Origin: PMG-095 sp036496745 | GTDB lineage: Bacteria > Myxococcota_A > Polyangia > Polyangiales > Polyangiaceae | Assembly: GCA_036496745.1 (NCBI GenBank) | Contig: DASXKQ010000234.1 | Location: 1-64,000 of the forward strand | Direction of reading: 5' to 3' | Length of the DNA stretch: 64,000 nucleotides | Shown here: positions 60,859-64,000 of the stretch, piece by piece | How the letters are laid out: each line of letters opens with the position of its first letter | Numbering within the stretch: the first letter of the stretch is position 1 | The notes under the pieces: model-generated | Database searches by the model: none | What the model was told of the DNA's origin: nothing | The model's input: the letters and a program-made list of their open reading frames with translations, nothing else | Translations under genes and position numbers: made by a program

Positions 60859-62958
60859 CTAATTGGCGCTCCACTGCACGATCTCGTCGACGGCGATGTA
60901 GCCCCAAGGGCCGCGCGCGTCATCGACGATTTCGAGCACGGCGCGCTGGTGTCGGTACGCCCGCACGTCCCATTGCTTGCGGACCATGTTGTCGCTGCGG
61001 CGCCCGGTCGCGCTCGCCACGCGGCGACCTCCGAGCAGCAGGCTGACGCGCAGGTGTTCCGGATCATTGCCGCCTGCGAGCCGGAACTCCAGCTTGTCGC
61101 CGACGAGTTCGAACTCGGGTGAGGCGAGCCGCCCCGTCGCGTCGTTGTTGCGTTCCCTGCTGAACGAGTTGACGAATCCGCCGCGCACTCCGGTAAGATC
61201 CCCTTGGCCGGCTTCATTGCGGTAGGCGGGGAGCCGTGCGAATGCGTCGCCGCTCGCAGTCCACCCTTCGGGAAATGTGTCGAAACTGACGCGTGTTTCC
61301 GGCAAATAATGGCCGGTACTCGCGGCGGTGTCCCGGGTGTAAATACCGTCGGCGATCTCCGCTGGAACGGCGTCGCTGAAGTAGTAACCAAGCTGCCAGA
61401 GATCGAGCGGCAAATAGCCGGCGATGAAGTAGGTCGGCTGCTTGCCGAGGATGTAGCTGGGCGAGCCGAGTTTTTCATGACCCGGCTTGCCGTGACCGAA
61501 GGCCGGCACGTGCTCGTGAGCGATCACCGGATCGATGACGCCACAGATGTCGATCACGCGGAGCCCGGAGAAAAAGCCGGTGTGACCGATCAGGCAAGTC
61601 GCGATGGATTCACCCGGATTTGCCGCGCGTCCGAGCCAGCTCATCAAGCGGCGATTCTTGCTGAGGTCGTCGCGCCACGCGAGGATCTCTTGCGTGAGCG
61701 GGCCTCGGGCTCGGCCTTCCGTCCACAGCGATACGAACGCGACGCCGATCGCTACGGCCGCGGCGCCCGCGATGGCTTGCCGCGGCACTCCCACGCGCTC
61801 GAGTAACCAGCTGACGCGAGGCCGTTGCAGCAGGAGCCAAGCCTGCTGACAGCCATAACCGGCGAGCAACGCGAACATCGGAATCTGCGGCACCAAAAAG
61901 CGGTGCCCCGAAAAAAAGTCGCCCCCGACGTAGACGACATACAGGCAGTGGCAGCTGAGATAGCCGACCAACAAGCGCGCGACGCGGTCACGGAGCCCGA
62001 GCAAGGAGAACAGCCCGAGCAGCGGGAGCCATAGTCGAATCGAGCAAAAGTCACGCAAGTAGGCGAGCCCGCGCGCCCAACCGTCGATGTCACCGGCAAG
62101 TTTCAAATAGTAAGTGTTTGGAAACAAGTCGCCGTAGTAAGCGCGACGAAACGCGAGGTGCGCGGCAGCGCACGCGAGCCACACGCCACCCATAGCCAGG
62201 GCTTGCCTTACGATACTCCGCCGAAGGTGCGCCGGCGTCAGCGCTGCTTCGATCAGTTCGTTGGCGACGACCCATGCGCAGAATAAACCGGCGTCTGGTC
62301 GCGTGAGCTGAGCCGCGGCGAGAGCGAGCCCGGTCCAAAGCCATCTTCGGCGTCCGGGCTGCTCCAGCAAGAGCAGCGCGAGCAGCATCCAAAACGCCAA
62401 AAAGTGTGTTTCGAGCCCAAACACCGCCCACGTCGTGTACGAACCATCGAATACGCATGAGCCGAGTGCGAGCGCTGTCAGCAGGGCCGAGTCGTTCCAG
62501 CGTTTGCGACCCACGAGGAAGAGCACAACCACCGCAGCCGTGGCGAAGCATTCGCTGACACGAATGAGCATGGGCTCGTAGCTGAGACCGAACGCCTGGC
62601 TCACTACATAAAGCGGCGCCTGGAAGAGCACCCACAGGAAGTTGCTGTAGCCCTCGACCCGCTCGCCCACGTTGAACACGAGCCCGTTGCCGAGCGCGAG
62701 GTTCTTTGCGTATTGCATCGAGGTTGCCGCGTCGTCGACGACATTTCTCCGGTATTGTAGCGAGTACCGTTCGGAGAGCGTGAGGGTCAGGACGACCGCG
62801 GCTGCGCAGAACAAGGCGCCTTGCACCTGGCTGATGCTGGGTCGACTCGCGGAGCTCGTAGCGGAACTGCGAGCGCCGTTCGCTTGCTCCTGGAAGATCG
62901 GCTCGAGCGTCGCTGGGCCACCCGCCGGAGCCACCCTCTGCAGATTGTGATTGGCCAA
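60859..62958 (-). CDS. GT-C-like polytopic glycosyltransferase with C-terminal soluble domain
   Basis: About 699 residues from TTG 62958 (GTG 62934 is an alternative start). At least ten hydrophobic segments between about 45 and 410. The segment RRNVVDDAATSMQYAKNLAL, with NVGERVEGYSNFLW after it, holds an Asp pair in the first external loop, the location of the catalytic carboxylates in lipid-linked-sugar-dependent GT-C enzymes, as in mycobacterial arabinosyltransferase AftB-like proteins. The last 130 residues (EFRLAGGNDPEHLRVSLLLG to the end) look like a beta-sandwich sugar-binding domain. Glycan product unknown. Confidence 0.75.
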   Translation of the reverse strand: MANHNLQRVAPAGGPATLEPIFQEQANGARSSATSSASRPSISQVQGALFCAAAVVLTLTLSERYSLQYRRNVVDDAATSMQYAKNLALGNGLVFNVGERVEGYSNFLWVLFQAPLYVVSQAFGLSYEPMLIRVSECFATAAVVVLFLVGRKRWNDSALLTALALGSCVFDGSYTTWAVFGLETHFLAFWMLLALLLLEQPGRRRWLWTGLALAAAQLTRPDAGLFCAWVVANELIEAALTPAHLRRSIVRQALAMGGVWLACAAAHLAFRRAYYGDLFPNTYYLKLAGDIDGWARGLAYLRDFCSIRLWLPLLGLFSLLGLRDRVARLLVGYLSCHCLYVVYVGGDFFSGHRFLVPQIPMFALLAGYGCQQAWLLLQRPRVSWLLERVGVPRQAIAGAAAVAIGVAFVSLWTEGRARGPLTQEILAWRDDLSKNRRLMSWLGRAANPGESIATCLIGHTGFFSGLRVIDICGVIDPVIAHEHVPAFGHGKPGHEKLGSPSYILGKQPTYFIAGYLPLDLWQLGYYFSDAVPAEIADGIYTRDTAASTGHYLPETRVSFDTFPEGWTASGDAFARLPAYRNEAGQGDLTGVRGGFVNSFSRERNNDATGRLASPEFELVGDKLEFRLAGGNDPEHLRVSLLLGGRRVASATGRRSDNMVRKQWDVRAYRHQRAVLEIVDDARGPWGYIAVDEIVQWSAN

Positions 62959-63093
62959 GACTCTCGAGCGGCGCAGCTAGCAACCTGCGTGCCGCAACGA
63001 TCGACCGCTGGCGCGCGCGATTCGTGCTTGGACGCTTGCGCCAGTGTGTGCCAGGCGCGCGAGCCCGCGACTCTCCTGCCAGCGCTCGGACGG
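62959..63093. other. Short intergenic spacer
   Basis: About 135 bases between the GT-C-like gene and the upstream minus-strand gene. It is GC-rich with no clear terminator or promoter motif; the two same-strand genes may share a transcript. Confidence 0.5.
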
Positions 63094-64000
63094 TTACTCG
63101 CCTGCGCCGCGCTTGATGGATGAGGACGAGGGCGCGCGCACGGCGGGTTGGCGTTGGCTGCTCGTGCCACTCCCGTTGGGAGGCGGGCGTGAGCTGCGCA
63201 CGGCCGGCAATTGGCCGCTCGAATCGACTCGACGCGCGCCGCTGCCGCGACCCGGCGGCAGCGAGCGCGTGCGATACACTTCTCCGTCGACCAGCACTTC
63301 CACCCCGAGCGTGCGACAGCGACGCGCGACGCGCTCGAGATCGACGCCGGCTGCGATCAACAGCCCTGCCGGGGGCGACGGATCGACGAATAGATCCGCC
63401 GTTTGCCGGCGTGTGCGCAAGAGCTCGCGTACTTCGGGATCTTCGACCCACAAGAACCCGTGCGTCACCACGAATTCCGCGCGGCCGACGACTGCGCTCG
63501 CCTGCGCGAGCGTGCGCGCGATTGGATCGGGCAGGCTGGACAAGGTCTCGAGCCGCGCGCGGATCACATCGGCTTCGAAACCCGCGCTGAGGGCCTGCGA
63601 CAGGGTTTGCGGCGTGATCAGCACGTCGATCGCGCTGCCGGAGATGCCGCCGATCTCGACGAATGCGGAAAGCGCGATCACCGAGCCGACGCTCGAGCTG
63701 CCGCCGATGCGCAAGGCTTGGTTGTCGAGGAAGCGGCTGGCGAGCGACTCGGGTGTGCGGCTCTCCGGCGCGCTGTCGGCCAAGAATGCGCGACCGCGCG
63801 GCGTGATGCGCAGCGTGGGACCGAGCGTGCTCTCGTCATCGCTGTCGGCGTCGCCGATGTCGACGATGCCGAGCACGTGTAGCGATTCGAGCGCGACGCG
63901 GCGGCCGATTTCGGCGGGCGTCAGCGCTTCGACCCCGGCGCGCTGGGCCCAGCGCTCGATCAAGCGGGTGAGACCCGGCGCACGCGCGTCCGAGCGCACG
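63094..64000 (-). CDS. Helicase-associated-domain protein, C-terminal part (5' end beyond window)
   Basis: 302 codons are visible, running out of the window at base 64000, so the N-terminus is missing. The sequence ALSAFVEIGGISGSAIDVLI, followed by TPQTLSQALSAGFEADVIRA, RTLAQASAVVGRAEFV and VEDPEVRELLRTRR, is like the helicase XPB/Ssl2-type N-terminal domain (Helicase_C_3) proteins found in Actinobacteria and myxobacteria. The last 60 residues are Arg/Ser/Pro-rich and disordered. No Walker motif is in the visible part. Function inferred by pattern only. Confidence 0.65.
   Translation of the reverse strand, partial: VRSDARAPGLTRLIERWAQRAGVEALTPAEIGRRVALESLHVLGIVDIGDADSDDESTLGPTLRITPRGRAFLADSAPESRTPESLASRFLDNQALRIGGSSSVGSVIALSAFVEIGGISGSAIDVLITPQTLSQALSAGFEADVIRARLETLSSLPDPIARTLAQASAVVGRAEFVVTHGFLWVEDPEVRELLRTRRQTADLFVDPSPPAGLLIAAGVDLERVARRCRTLGVEVLVDGEVYRTRSLPPGRGSGARRVDSSGQLPAVRSSRPPPNGSGTSSQRQPAVRAPSSSSIKRGAGE

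Overview
The window is dense, very GC-rich bacterial DNA with almost no non-coding space. It most likely comes from a myxobacterium (Myxococcota, Polyangiales-like). The evidence is a MYXO-CTERM type C-terminus on the 23290-25995 protein, many lipoproteins with Gly/Ala/Ser/Thr linkers of the GTAG or GGSGAGG kind, a Lys/Arg/Ala-rich histone-like protein, frequent GTG/TTG starts, and long spurious antisense frames caused by the codon bias. I see no tRNA, rRNA, CRISPR array, insertion sequence, integrase or prophage gene.

Layout. 1-1407 (minus): 5' part of a secreted GH45-type endoglucanase. 1803-4525 (minus): M3 oligopeptidase coupled to a small tetratrico/Sel1-like protein. 4649-10999 (plus): DUF4349 lipoprotein, FAD oxidoreductase, small DNA-binding-like protein, His-rich membrane protein and acetoacetyl-CoA synthetase. 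11089-14039 (plus): two lipoproteins, the second a neutral-ceramidase family enzyme. 14058-20426: unknown proteins and a coupled minus-strand operon plsB, mepA-like, DNA methyltransferase. 20496-23094: lipoprotein and two convergent DJ-1/PfpI proteins, one without the nucleophilic Cys. 23290-27218 (plus): beta-helix/Cys-repeat/MYXO-CTERM protein and a branched-chain aminotransferase.

27354-42997 (minus, except one small plus gene) is the largest functional block. One operon encodes DUF1415, a BatA-like vWA protein, a double vWA membrane protein and a DNRLRE-like lipoprotein. The other encodes a DUF4175-like coiled-coil membrane protein, MoxR ATPase, a membrane protein, ABC ATPase, a 72-aa protein, ABC permease and DUF58. 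Nearly all junctions in both operons are ATGA/GTGA overlaps or gaps of a few bases. Together they look like a MoxR/vWA envelope chaperone system with a built-in ABC exporter.

43088-46108 (plus) holds a decayed N-formylglutamate amidohydrolase followed by panB, panC and tmk. 46152-49912 has a GspC/PDZ-like lipoprotein, a lipase-like hydrolase, lipoproteins and a 2[4Fe-4S] ferredoxin. 49945-55815 (plus) has a HEAT-repeat protein coupled to a 2-oxoacid dehydrogenase E1 alpha, a PL3 pectate lyase with a minisatellite-encoded linker, dihydrolipoyl dehydrogenase and PspA. 55812-64000 has an isolated FlhB/SctU export-gate protein, an M48-like peptidase, a cardiolipin synthase/PLD enzyme coupled to a FemAB-like acyltransferase, a GT-C-like membrane protein, and the C-terminal part of a helicase-associated-domain protein.

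Recurring theme: three separate secreted proteins (GH45, beta-helix and PL3) point to attack on plant-type polysaccharides. The MoxR/vWA/ABC block with its embedded 72-aa gene is the best candidate for an incompletely described system.
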